NCBI RefSeq assembly: GCF_018613315.1
Contig: NZ_JAGGQL010000005.1
Location: forward strand, 1-64,000
Origin: Bacillus sp. ISL-37
Lineage (GTDB): Bacteria; Bacillota; Bacilli; Bacillales; Cytobacillaceae
DNA length: 64,000 bases
Reading direction: 5' to 3'
How positions within the stretch are numbered: the first letter of the stretch is position 1; each line of letters opens with the position of its first letter. The notes beneath the pieces are model-generated. The model saw only the letters and a list, made by a program, of their open reading frames with translations, made no database searches and was not told the origin of the DNA. This document shows positions 52,310 through 60,413 of this stretch, piece by piece. Made by a program: the position numbers and the translations under genes.

Positions 52310-53641
52310 TTAAAACAAGAGGTGTGCAATCGGCGCTACAATGATCAGTGTAAGGATCGTTCTCTGAATCCAGATGACTACCAATTTCCGCAGGCTGATT
52401 GGTATTTCTGTCGACATAATGCTTGGAATTAGCGCGGAGAAAAAGATAATAGCTGAAACAGAAACAACGCCGATGACAAACTTTGTGATCATTGGAGCTT
52501 CTGTTACAAGCAAAGCAGGCAGGAACATTTCGGCAATTTCAATAGCGGATGCCTTAGCTGCCAGCATTGGCTCTGGAATCTGAAGGATCAATGTGAATGG
52601 ATAGAAAATGTAGCCAATAAGATCAAACACTGGGGTGAATTCTGCTAATACAAGCCCCAACAATCCTACAGACAGAATCGAAGGCAAAATTCCCATCGTC
52701 ATGATCAATCCATCTCGCAAGTTATCCAGTATGTTTTTGCCAAGAGAAGGTGCTTTGTTCGATGCGCTCATAGCTCCAGCCCACGCCGTTTTCAAGCGAT
52801 TTTCCGTCACTGGTTCCTCAGGTACACCTTTGCCCTCATAATATTCATCACTAACCGTTCGTAGAGGGCGCAACCTGACCGTGATAGCGGTTACAAGAAA
52901 TGTAACGAAAAGCGTAGTCCAGAAATACGTATTCCATACTTCCATTAACCCTAATGTTTTCGCGACTACAATCATAAACGTCGCTGAAACGGTAGAGAAA
53001 CCTGTTGCGATAATAGTGGCTTCTTTTATAGTATACTTGCCTTCCTTGAACACGCGGTTGGTGATCAGAAGGCCAATTGAATAGCTTCCTACAAAGGAAG
53101 CAACAGCGTCAATCGCAGCCCGTCCTGGTGTCTTCCAGACAGGCCTCATGATTGGCTGCAATAATACGCCAAGAAATTCAAGCAGGCCATAGCCAACAAG
53201 CAGCGCCAAAAATACAGATCCGATTGGCACGAGGACACCAACTGGTATAACGAGCTTTTCATACAAGAACGGTCCCATGCTTGGTTCAAAGAGCCATGCT
53301 GGCCCGGCCTTAGTAAGCAGCATTAACGCCACCACTACCCCGAGTACTTTTAGCAAAGAAAAAACCATAGTGGTCGAATTCTTGTTCCACGTTTTTCTGT
53401 AAAAAGGATAAATGGCTCCCAATAAAATAACAATGAATGCATAATACGGAACGGCTGCAGAAAAAGTGGTATTAATCCAGGTAACTAAGTGGTCGAGCGG
53501 GATTGATGATTTTTCACCAACCGTGATTGGAACAAAAAACATGAAGATGCCAATCGCACTAAATAAGAAAAACTTCAAAATACTTAAGGTAGGTGTTGGC
53601 ATTTCCGGCTTGCCGGCGTTCACTTCAGGGGTGTTCTGCAC
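52310..53641 (-). CDS. YjiH-family transporter with GATE/nucleoside-recognition domains
   Basis: 443 residues from GTG 53641, which has AGGAGG 7 nt upstream; the frame is open to 53680. About 11 membrane helices. Two nucleoside-recognition-like modules, about 125-260 and 300-430, contain FVGSYSIGLLITNRVFKEG and IPSIMSTEIPISL. YjiH-like proteins are assumed transporters, substrate unproven. Array E of 21-bp repeats starts 230 bp upstream. Confidence 0.85.
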   Translation of the reverse strand: MQNTPEVNAGKPEMPTPTLSILKFFLFSAIGIFMFFVPITVGEKSSIPLDHLVTWINTTFSAAVPYYAFIVILLGAIYPFYRKTWNKNSTTMVFSLLKVLGVVVALMLLTKAGPAWLFEPSMGPFLYEKLVIPVGVLVPIGSVFLALLVGYGLLEFLGVLLQPIMRPVWKTPGRAAIDAVASFVGSYSIGLLITNRVFKEGKYTIKEATIIATGFSTVSATFMIVVAKTLGLMEVWNTYFWTTLFVTFLVTAITVRLRPLRTVSDEYYEGKGVPEEPVTENRLKTAWAGAMSASNKAPSLGKNILDNLRDGLIMTMGILPSILSVGLLGLVLAEFTPVFDLIGYIFYPFTLILQIPEPMLAAKASAIEIAEMFLPALLVTEAPMITKFVIGVVSVSAIIFFSALIPSIMSTEIPISLRKLVVIWIQRTILTLIIVAPIAHLLF

Positions 53642-53870
53642 ATGACTTCCTCCTTTGTTTGATAATTCAGTTTTTTTCAAGCAAAAAGCATCCTTCTTAT
53701 AAGAACCGAAAGATCCTTATATTAAACATTATTCAAACCTAGAGTGGGACATGGCACTTTTTTAACGCCTTTCCTTTTATTTTCGATACCAACTATTAGA
53801 AATACTCATAATTTTAATCTAAAACACGATGCTAGTAGAGCGAGAAGGATATCAGCTTTCTTTACGGATA

Positions 53871-53975
53871 ATACCAGTTGGCCAGGATTTAATACCAGTT
53901 GAAGCATTTTTAATACCAGTTGATAACTTTTTAATACCAGTTGTCGACGAAATAATACCAGTTGATCATTACTGT
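53871..53975. repeat. 21-bp direct-repeat array E (five units)
   Basis: ATACCAGTTG recurs at 53871, 53892, 53913, 53934 and 53955, exactly 21 bp apart, separated by 11-bp T-rich spacers of varying sequence. It lies upstream of the yjiH-like gene and downstream of the clpP terminator. No coding potential. Confidence 0.95.
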
Positions 53976-54014
53976 TAGAATTGCAAAAAACCGTTGTGAA
54001 AACTGTTAAACAAA

Positions 54015-54037
54015 AAGAGCTGCCAGTGGCAGCTCTT
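54015..54037 (-). terminator. terminator of the sigma factor-clpP operon
   Basis: AAGAGCTGCC-agt-GGCAGCTCTT followed by TTTG on the minus strand, 3 bp after the clpP stop. It shares its core with the tatA terminator. Confidence 0.8.
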
Positions 54038-54039
54038 CA

Positions 54040-54621
54040 TTATGTCCGTGTAATAATCTTATCAATAATCCCATAATCCAAAGCTTCCTCGGCACTCATA
54101 AAATAATCCCGGTCTGTATCCTTGGCGATTTTTTCCACTGGCTGGCCGGTTCGCTCTGATATAATCTGATTCAGATGATCGCGCAGCTTCAGGATCCTTT
54201 TGGCGGAAATTTCGATCTCCGTCGCCTGGCCCCTTGCACCGCCCAGCGGCTGATGAATCATAATTTCACTGTTTGGGAGTGCAAATCTTTTCCCTTTTGT
54301 ACCGGCAAGCAGCAGCATGGCTCCAAAAGATGCGGCCATTCCGATGCAGATCGTGCTGATGTCGGGCTTGATGTATTCCATCGTATCAAAAATTGCGAAG
54401 CCTGCTGTGGTTGAACCTCCAGGACTATTAATATAGATGGAGATATCCTTTTCAGGATTATCTGCTTCAAGAAATAGAAGCTGAGCAATAACGCTGTTTG
54501 CCACCTGGTCATTGATTTCATCTCCAAGCATGATGATTCGGTCTTTTAACAGCCGGGAATAAATGTCGTATGAACGCTCTCCCCGGTTGGATTGTTCGAT
54601 GACATAAGGAATCGTACTCAT
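54040..54621 (-). CDS. clpP: ATP-dependent Clp protease proteolytic subunit ClpP
   Basis: 193 residues. Serine peptidase triad at canonical positions: Ser98 (GMAASFGAM), His123 (MIHQPLGG), Asp172 (DTDRDYF). The INSPGG oxyanion strand is at 65-70. Fourteen such subunits make the chamber served by ClpC/ClpX/ClpE. Its context next to a sigma factor, not as a stand-alone gene, suggests a second ClpP paralogue. GGGAGG is 6 nt before the second ATG. It starts 20 bp after the sigma factor gene. Confidence 0.93.
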   Translation of the reverse strand: MSTIPYVIEQSNRGERSYDIYSRLLKDRIIMLGDEINDQVANSVIAQLLFLEADNPEKDISIYINSPGGSTTAGFAIFDTMEYIKPDISTICIGMAASFGAMLLLAGTKGKRFALPNSEIMIHQPLGGARGQATEIEISAKRILKLRDHLNQIISERTGQPVEKIAKDTDRDYFMSAEEALDYGIIDKIITRT

Positions 54622-54641
54622 CATGTTCCTCCCTTTCCTGC

Positions 54642-55304
54642 TTACGCAGCCATTTTGAAACTAGAGAGAGGTGAACGGGAGTGCAGAGACATTTCCGGTG
54701 AACATGGAGCAAGTGCCGGGATTTCCTGGAGATTTTCAAGTAACACAGTCGGATCTTCAGTCTGAAGCGATTCACAAAGCAAGTCTGACAGCAGCTTTTC
54801 TTCTTCCTCGTTCAGTTCCTGGTCCACTTCACGCAGGTTTCCTTCGCTCTCAAGCCTTTTCCTGGCACGATGGAGTGCTGCTTTAACAGCCATTTCCGTT
54901 GAATCCAAGAGCTCGGCGATCTCGCGCGATTGAAAGCGAAACGCTTCCTTCAGGATAAAAATCACTGCCTGCTTCGGCGTCAATTTGGTCATAACCATCT
55001 CAACTGTATCCCTTACGCTTCCCTGAGTGAAAGATTCAAGATCTTCCGGAATTCCCGTTATCTCGCGGCTGCGCTTCCTGACCGTATCTATCCAATGATT
55101 ATAAGCCATTTTTTTCAACAATGCCGAGCTGATCTGAGACGAATGATAATGGCGAATCGCCTTAACCGCCACTTCCTGCACGAGATCATCACCATCCCAG
55201 CTGCTCTGCGTTAAAAACCGGCAATATCTCTTTAGGCTTTGATAGTGGGTCATGACCCCGGTATCCTTTGCTATATTCACTTTCCTGAGCTTGTCGATCG
55301 ACAT
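54642..55304 (-). CDS. ECF-like sigma-70 factor with long C-terminal extension
   Basis: 220 residues from ATG 55304 (AAGGAGTG upstream). Region 2 is about 15-85 ([20 protein letters not shown], with the DLVQE core helix). Region 4 is about 105-165 ([20 protein letters not shown], with [20 protein letters not shown]). After region 4 it continues another 60 acidic, Ser/Pro-rich residues, beyond the usual 160-190 of ECF sigmas. No anti-sigma gene is adjacent; instead clpP follows, suggesting a link to regulated proteolysis. Confidence 0.88.
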   Translation of the reverse strand: MSIDKLRKVNIAKDTGVMTHYQSLKRYCRFLTQSSWDGDDLVQEVAVKAIRHYHSSQISSALLKKMAYNHWIDTVRKRSREITGIPEDLESFTQGSVRDTVEMVMTKLTPKQAVIFILKEAFRFQSREIAELLDSTEMAVKAALHRARKRLESEGNLREVDQELNEEEEKLLSDLLCESLQTEDPTVLLENLQEIPALAPCSPEMSLHSRSPLSSFKMAA

Positions 55305-55415
55305 CCTGTTCACTCCTTTGAACCTCTCTGCCCCTTAAACGGATTTAGGGAGGGAAAAGATACGGCCTTCAATAAATTTTTTTTATTCTATCTTCAGTAT
55401 ATGCCGGGAACGATT

Positions 55416-56096
55416 TTAGCCAGCTTCTTCAGTCCGTTTATTTTTTCTTAACCTCAGCAATATTAGGGATAATGGTATAAGAGCTATTAATAAAAGAGCC
55501 AAAAAGTACAACCTGGACACTGGCGTTTTTTCGGGAAAACGGTCAGGATAAGTTTCCTTTAAATGCTGCTTGATCAATACTTCAAACTCAGTTAGTGGAA
55601 TTCCTTCGGCATCGACTCCCCATTCATCAAAAAGCCTGGCTGCATTTCCGCCAAATGGACGGATGTTATCTTTAGATGGAGTATATCCTAACTCAAGATT
55701 AAACTGCACATTGGAAAGAAAATATTCATCCGGCTTTAACTGCAAAAGTGAAGAGGATCTTGAAAAACCAAATTGAACGATTTCATATCTCCCCTCAGAA
55801 GATTTATTCACTGTCATGGGACCGATGATCACTCCATTGTATAGCACTGGCGCAACCCACTGATTTAAAGGTCTTATAGCCAGATTCAGCTTGTTATCAA
55901 TCACAAGTTGATTATCGGCAACAAACTGCCCTATTTTCCAGTCTTCTGGATTTCCATCATTGATCACAAATGAAAGAAATTCCTGGTAATTGTCCTTTGC
56001 AGTCTCGACAACTTCAGGCGGGACATGACGATTCACTTCAATAGAGCTAAAACCCATTAACACCATTATCACTAGTAATAAGCCACTTTTCATCAT
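55416..56096 (-). CDS. hypothetical extracytoplasmic protein with two anchors
   Basis: 226 residues from ATG 56096 (GGGAG, 8-nt spacing). N-terminal signal or anchor (LLLVIMVLMGFSS), an extracellular domain of about 170 residues (NQWVAPVLYNGVIIGPMTVN), and a C-terminal helix (LYFLALLLIALIPLSLILL) with a basic RLRKNKRTEE tail. The topology resembles a sortase-less surface or sensor protein. Family not recognised. Confidence 0.65.
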   Translation of the reverse strand: MMKSGLLLVIMVLMGFSSIEVNRHVPPEVVETAKDNYQEFLSFVINDGNPEDWKIGQFVADNQLVIDNKLNLAIRPLNQWVAPVLYNGVIIGPMTVNKSSEGRYEIVQFGFSRSSSLLQLKPDEYFLSNVQFNLELGYTPSKDNIRPFGGNAARLFDEWGVDAEGIPLTEFEVLIKQHLKETYPDRFPEKTPVSRLYFLALLLIALIPLSLILLRLRKNKRTEEAG

Positions 56097-56192
56097 GATC
56101 ATTACTCCCTTTAATCGCCCATCTATAAATAAACGCTTAACAAGTTACTCCTCAACTAGCTCGCTAAATATCTAATTGTAAAATCCACAAGC

Positions 56193-56405
56193 TTAAATTA
56201 ATTCATTCTTTTTTCGTCTGATGTCAGAAAAAAACATCACACTTACACCTAGTGAAAACGGAGTTAGCACAGAAAGCGCTAACCCATAAAAAAATACTCC
56301 TTCTATGAAGAACGATATAGAGGAACCCAGGCAAATAATAAAAGCAAAAAGGAAAAATACCCCGCCAAATAAACTTTTTAGTTTTTCGTAAAATCTATAC
56401 ATCAT
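56193..56405 (-). CDS. small membrane protein, two helices
   Basis: About 70 residues. GAGGAG lies just before ATGATGATG; the second ATG (56405) is taken, with 56432 possible. Two helices, FGGVFFLFAFIICLGSSISF and FYGLALSVLTPFSLGVSVMFF, and a KKNELI tail. Function unknown. Confidence 0.55.
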   Translation of the reverse strand: MMYRFYEKLKSLFGGVFFLFAFIICLGSSISFFIEGVFFYGLALSVLTPFSLGVSVMFFSDIRRKKNELI

Positions 56406-56505
56406 CATATCTCCTCGAACAATTGGATACATACACAGTAGATGTTACTTTTCGAAGTCAGGCACGTAAACTCTTCCCGAAAAACAACAATATGATGAAA
56501 ATAGC

Positions 56506-57426
56506 CTAGTCATTAAAAGACTTTGCAATTTCGGTAATATCAACCTTCCGATTCACTGCCCTCTTTTCAAAAGTCCAATTCACCAGAAAGATCCCTATAA
56601 AAATCAATGCCCCACCTGCGTAGACGTACCATTCGACGACCTCATCAAGCAGCACCCAGCCGGTAAGCACCCCGAAGAAAGGTGCAAGGAACAGGAAGGC
56701 ACTTGTCTTGCCTGGATCGCCTTGATTGATAAGATAGAACCAAATCGCAAACTGAACGATCGAGGCCATGATTGCCAACCATAAAATAACCGTTATTGAA
56801 ACCGGGGTTATCGTCAGCTTTGGTGTTTCCAGCGTAAGACCCATCAACAAAAGAACACTGCCTCCAAAAAGCATTTGATATGCTGTCAACACCCAGACAT
56901 TGAAGCTGTTGCCCCATTGTTTAATCAGAATGGTCCCTATTGACCAAAAAACAGCAGCTCCCAGACCGAAAAGTGTACCAACTGTCAGTTGCAGGTGGAA
57001 ACCCAATGTAATGAACACACCGATAAAACCAACAATCGCACCAATCCATTGAAGAAGCCTGTAACGAATTCCCAGGAACACGGTCCCCATCATTACTACC
57101 ATTAATGGATTAGTAAATGTTAAAATCGAGGACTCGCCAGCGGTGATCGTCCGTAAACTGAGGAAGATACAGCCCATGACACCTGCAGTCTGCATCAAAC
57201 CGATGGTGAAAATTCTTCCCCAATTAGCTAGCTTTTTAGGCTTCAGTTTTTTCCTCACCAATACCGCCATCAGCAAACCGGCAATCGTGAATCTTAAACC
57301 AACCAATAACAATGGAGAGACATAGTTCAAACCAATCTTCCCGACGGTAAAGGAAGAGCCCATGAGAAATGTAGTGACAACGACAAGCACAATAAACGTG
57401 AATGGTTGAAGATTCGGTTTTTCCAA
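56506..57426 (-). CDS. EamA/DMT-family transporter
   Basis: 306 residues, ten helices in two EamA repeats (first repeat opens VTTFLMGSSFTVGKIGLNYV near 17-36; second near 150-285). TTG start at 57426 with GGGAGGGG upstream. It transports an unidentified small metabolite. It shares the fold but little sequence with the transporter at 40244. Confidence 0.87.
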   Translation of the reverse strand: MEKPNLQPFTFIVLVVVTTFLMGSSFTVGKIGLNYVSPLLLVGLRFTIAGLLMAVLVRKKLKPKKLANWGRIFTIGLMQTAGVMGCIFLSLRTITAGESSILTFTNPLMVVMMGTVFLGIRYRLLQWIGAIVGFIGVFITLGFHLQLTVGTLFGLGAAVFWSIGTILIKQWGNSFNVWVLTAYQMLFGGSVLLLMGLTLETPKLTITPVSITVILWLAIMASIVQFAIWFYLINQGDPGKTSAFLFLAPFFGVLTGWVLLDEVVEWYVYAGGALIFIGIFLVNWTFEKRAVNRKVDITEIAKSFND

Positions 57427-57502
57427 AACGGCCCCTCCCTTTTACAGAGAATATATTCTGCTTAAGGGGTGAAATTCCCTTTATGATTTTCACATATAAA
57501 AA

Positions 57503-57531
57503 AGCTTAGAGAGATTAATAGTCTCTAAGCT
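57503..57531 (-). terminator. terminator of the isochorismatase operon
   Basis: AGCTTAGAGA and TCTCTAAGCT followed by TTTTTT on the minus strand. Confidence 0.88.
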
Positions 57532-57574
57532 ACAGTGTGTTCAGCTAGTTCAGAAGTTGGTGTAGTGTTCATTC

Positions 57575-58108
57575 CTAGGCTTTCGCGCTGAACAGTATCT
57601 CATCGCTAGACCGCACATCTGCAAACCAGCGCAATGTTCCATTGTGATGGTTGATGATTTGCTGTGCTGTTAATTCATTTCCATCCCACGTGCTATGTAA
57701 ATCTGAAACTAAAGTAACTTTATATCCCTTACTGAATGCGCTTCTGCATGTCGTATCTACACAAACTTCCGTTTGAATGCCAACTAGATAGAGGTGTTCG
57801 ATCCCCTTTTCTTTCAACTCCAGGTCAAGGCTTGTTTTTAAAAAGGAGTCTGGTGTAGTTTTTTGAATAATTATATCTTCATCTTCCGGGCTAATTTCTG
57901 AATGGATTTCCCATCCATATGTCCGGTTTTCCAATGGATATCCAGCTTTTTCATTGTGTTGGATATATATGACTGGTATTTGGGCCGAACGTGCCTGTTT
58001 TATCAGTGCCTTAGTACCATGCAACAATCCGTTACCATTGAAAACTTCTTCTCCTTCCAGGAACATCCCGTTTTGAACGTCGATGATTACTAATGCTTGG
58101 TTTTCCAT
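57575..58108 (-). CDS. cysteine hydrolase, isochorismatase family
   Basis: 177 residues from ATG 58108 (GGGGGA, 6-nt spacing). Triad: Asp in ALVIIDVQNGMF, Lys in IIIQKTTPDSF and Cys in GIQTEVCVDTTCRSAF. It resembles StrepIn-type stand-alone isochorismatase hydrolases (YrdC/PncA-like) of unknown substrate. It directly follows the AlkZ-related gene, whose stop touches its start. Confidence 0.87.
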   Translation of the reverse strand: MENQALVIIDVQNGMFLEGEEVFNGNGLLHGTKALIKQARSAQIPVIYIQHNEKAGYPLENRTYGWEIHSEISPEDEDIIIQKTTPDSFLKTSLDLELKEKGIEHLYLVGIQTEVCVDTTCRSAFSKGYKVTLVSDLHSTWDGNELTAQQIINHHNGTLRWFADVRSSDEILFSAKA

Positions 58109-58110
58109 TC

Positions 58111-58788
58111 TCATTCCCCCAGAATTTTCTTCAGCTTCTTTACGGAGTTTTCACTGGCAACAGCATGAAAATGATTCAAAAGGTAGTTTCTAGCCTTTTC
58201 CTTTTCCACAGCCAAGGTTTCGATTTTATTTCTGCTTGCCCAGGAATCGTATGTTTCAAAGGATGTGCTGCTCCAGCCATTTTTATCGCCTTCCGCGTTT
58301 ATTTTTTCCTTGATCCCCGAAATGACAATGTCCATTGATCCCTGCAGCTCTAATAAGCCATTGTCGAACACCTTTTTATGCTCTTTATCCCTTAACCCCG
58401 CGCGAGTCCTCAACTCTCTTGTATCGATGACCCCTTCCTCGCTAATGATTCTGTAAAGATTCAACGCTTCCCTTGATACATGTCCTTTTTGATAGCGGTC
58501 CTCAACCGACTCATTATGACCAATAACCGCCTTAAAATAGGGCAGAAAATCACGTGAAATCAGGATGGACTTTTTCTTCATGAACTTTCCATAACCAGCG
58601 ACACCATCAACAGAAAACCTTGTCCTCCAAATCCATGGATCATATTCCGTATCCGAATGCCATGACTCAGGAGTAGTAATAGTATTCAAAGCCGGGAAAT
58701 CTAGTACCAAAGGCGCTAGCGGGAGTAAGCCAACCTCTTCAATGACCTGAATTGCTTCCTCATAAGTCTTTATTTTGTATTCCTTCAA
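58111..58788 (-). CDS. AlkZ-related DNA glycosylase-like protein
   Basis: 225 residues if started at TTG 58788, which has AAGGAG 9 nt upstream; the frame extends to TTG 58806 without a site. It matches the small 'AlkZ-related' group: TYEEAIQVIEEVGLLPLAPL at the start, ESWHSDTEYDPWIWRTRF near 45-62 and GYGKFMKKKSILISRDFLP near 66-84. The winged-helix repeat region follows. True AlkZ/YcaQ glycosylases unhook crosslinks and need a QxQ motif, which I do not see, so activity is uncertain. Confidence 0.75.
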   Translation of the reverse strand: MKEYKIKTYEEAIQVIEEVGLLPLAPLVLDFPALNTITTPESWHSDTEYDPWIWRTRFSVDGVAGYGKFMKKKSILISRDFLPYFKAVIGHNESVEDRYQKGHVSREALNLYRIISEEGVIDTRELRTRAGLRDKEHKKVFDNGLLELQGSMDIVISGIKEKINAEGDKNGWSSTSFETYDSWASRNKIETLAVEKEKARNYLLNHFHAVASENSVKKLKKILGE

Positions 58789-58865
58789 TTCAGACAGCTC
58801 CTTCAAAACATCGTCTACTTTGTATTTCTATAACCTGATACAAATCCCCTTTCCCTAAAGAGAAA

Positions 58866-58892
58866 AACGGTACTTCAACCAGAAGCACCGTT
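58866..58892 (-). terminator. terminator of rpiA
   Basis: AACGGTgCTTC and GAAGtACCGTT with TTTTTC on the minus strand, just past the rpiA stop. Confidence 0.8.
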
Positions 58893-58898
58893 AAAAAT

Positions 58899-59564
58899 TC
58901 ACCTTGTTTTTTCAACCAGCTCACCATTTTCAATCGTGATCAGCCTGTTCGCCATATTGACAAACAAACCGTTTTCAACCACGCCCGGAATCATATTCAG
59001 CTGCTTTTCGAGTTCCTGAGGTGACTCGATCTTTTTGAAATCGCAGTCTAGAATAAAATTCCCATTGTCTGTGCTTAATGGCTGGTTCCCATTTAGCCTT
59101 AATTTCGGTTCACAGCCAAGCTCGGCAATCTTCCAGGACGTCATTTCGACTCCAAACTTTACAATCTCAACCGGTAACGGGAAGGCTCCTAATTTCTCTG
59201 CCCCCTTGGATGAATCTGCTATGACAATGAAGGTTGAAGCAGCATTCGCAATAATTTTTTCCCTTAGCAGTGCTCCTCCCCCACCTTTTATCAAGTTCAA
59301 ATTGGTATCAAACTCATCCGCACCATCAATTGCGACATCAATCTGTTTTACATCTTTAAAATCCACCAGAGTGATCCCTTGCTCCACGGCTAGGGAGGCG
59401 GTTTGCTCCGAAGTCGGGACCCCTGTAATGTTTAGACCATTTCTCACCAACTCCCCCAGTTTTTTGATTGTATAATAAGCGGTTGAACCTGTTCCAAGAC
59501 CAACCACCATTCCGTCTTTTATGTATTCAATAGCTTTAATGCCGACTAATTCTTTCTCATTCAT
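58899..59564 (-). CDS. rpiA: ribose-5-phosphate isomerase A
   Basis: 221 residues from ATG 59564 (GGAGG, 7-nt spacing). It interconverts ribose-5-phosphate and ribulose-5-phosphate in the pentose phosphate pathway. Signatures: VGLGTGSTAYYTIKKL (phosphate loop, near the start), DVAIDGADEFD with active-site Asp residues, and LIKGGGGALLREKI with the catalytic Glu. Usual RpiA length. Many Bacilli rely on RpiB, so both types may be present. Confidence 0.95.
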   Translation of the reverse strand: MNEKELVGIKAIEYIKDGMVVGLGTGSTAYYTIKKLGELVRNGLNITGVPTSEQTASLAVEQGITLVDFKDVKQIDVAIDGADEFDTNLNLIKGGGGALLREKIIANAASTFIVIADSSKGAEKLGAFPLPVEIVKFGVEMTSWKIAELGCEPKLRLNGNQPLSTDNGNFILDCDFKKIESPQELEKQLNMIPGVVENGLFVNMANRLITIENGELVEKTR

Positions 59565-59666
59565 CATCCTACCTCCGTTTCCTTCGAACATAGCTTAGCT
59601 TGGCCCACTAAAAATTATGTGCTGATTCCTGTATTGTTCGCATATTTCTGTACAGGTGATATAAAC

Positions 59667-60413
59667 ATGAAATCCGACCTCTTTTTATTTAAATTATTTT
59701 CGAGATGGCTTCCGCGCAACCTTGAAAGAAGGTACGACTCTGAATCTGATCTAAAACGAAAAAAATTACATCAGCAAATTATTGGAGAAATATTAAAACA
59801 AGCCTCTAAGCAGTTGCCCCACCAAAAACCTGTGGCCTACTTTGTTGGAGGAGGAAGTGCCTCCGGCAAAAGCACGCTGAGAAAGCGAATCATGAAGGAA
59901 CATAACCTGGATGCCAATTATTTTATTGGCGTTGACCCTGATGAGCTGAAAAATTTCATACCTGAATATGAATATCTCAAAAAAACAAACCCCATTAAAG
60001 CAGCAGCAAAGGTCCACAAAGAATCTTGCCAGATAAGAGACCAGTTAGTTGAAAGACTGATCGCTGACCGCAAAAGCTTCATATATGAAAGTACTCTAGC
60101 CAAACCAAGGAAATATCAAACAATCTTCCAGAATCTAATTCAACAAGATTATGAAATCCATCTTTATATTACAGATATCCCACTTGAACTAGCAAAAAAA
60201 AGAGCAGCACGTCGTGGAGAAATTGGTGGACGGACCGTACCTTTGAGCGTGATTAAAAATACACATAAACTTGTTCCAAAAACATTTTTAGCTGTAAAAA
60301 GTCTGGCAGACAGCTATTCCGTTTACGAAAACAGCCACTCATTGAAACTGATTGTTAGTAAAACCATAAAAGATAAAGAAATCTATGAAAAATTCCTAAG
60401 AAAAAAAGACTGA
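59667..60413 (+). CDS. zeta-toxin-like P-loop kinase
   Basis: 248 residues from ATG 59667 (AGGTGAT upstream). Walker A GGGSASGKST is at 61-70. The zeta-toxin pattern continues with IGVDPDELKNFIPEYEYL, the substrate region KVHKESCQIRDQLVERLI, and IYESTLAKPRKY near 135-146. Zeta toxins phosphorylate UDP-N-acetylglucosamine; other members phosphorylate nucleotides or proteins. No epsilon antitoxin gene precedes it. Its last 18 bp overlap the tail of the convergent DUF3990 gene. Confidence 0.82.
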   Translation: MKSDLFLFKLFSRWLPRNLERRYDSESDLKRKKLHQQIIGEILKQASKQLPHQKPVAYFVGGGSASGKSTLRKRIMKEHNLDANYFIGVDPDELKNFIPEYEYLKKTNPIKAAAKVHKESCQIRDQLVERLIADRKSFIYESTLAKPRKYQTIFQNLIQQDYEIHLYITDIPLELAKKRAARRGEIGGRTVPLSVIKNTHKLVPKTFLAVKSLADSYSVYENSHSLKLIVSKTIKDKEIYEKFLRKKD

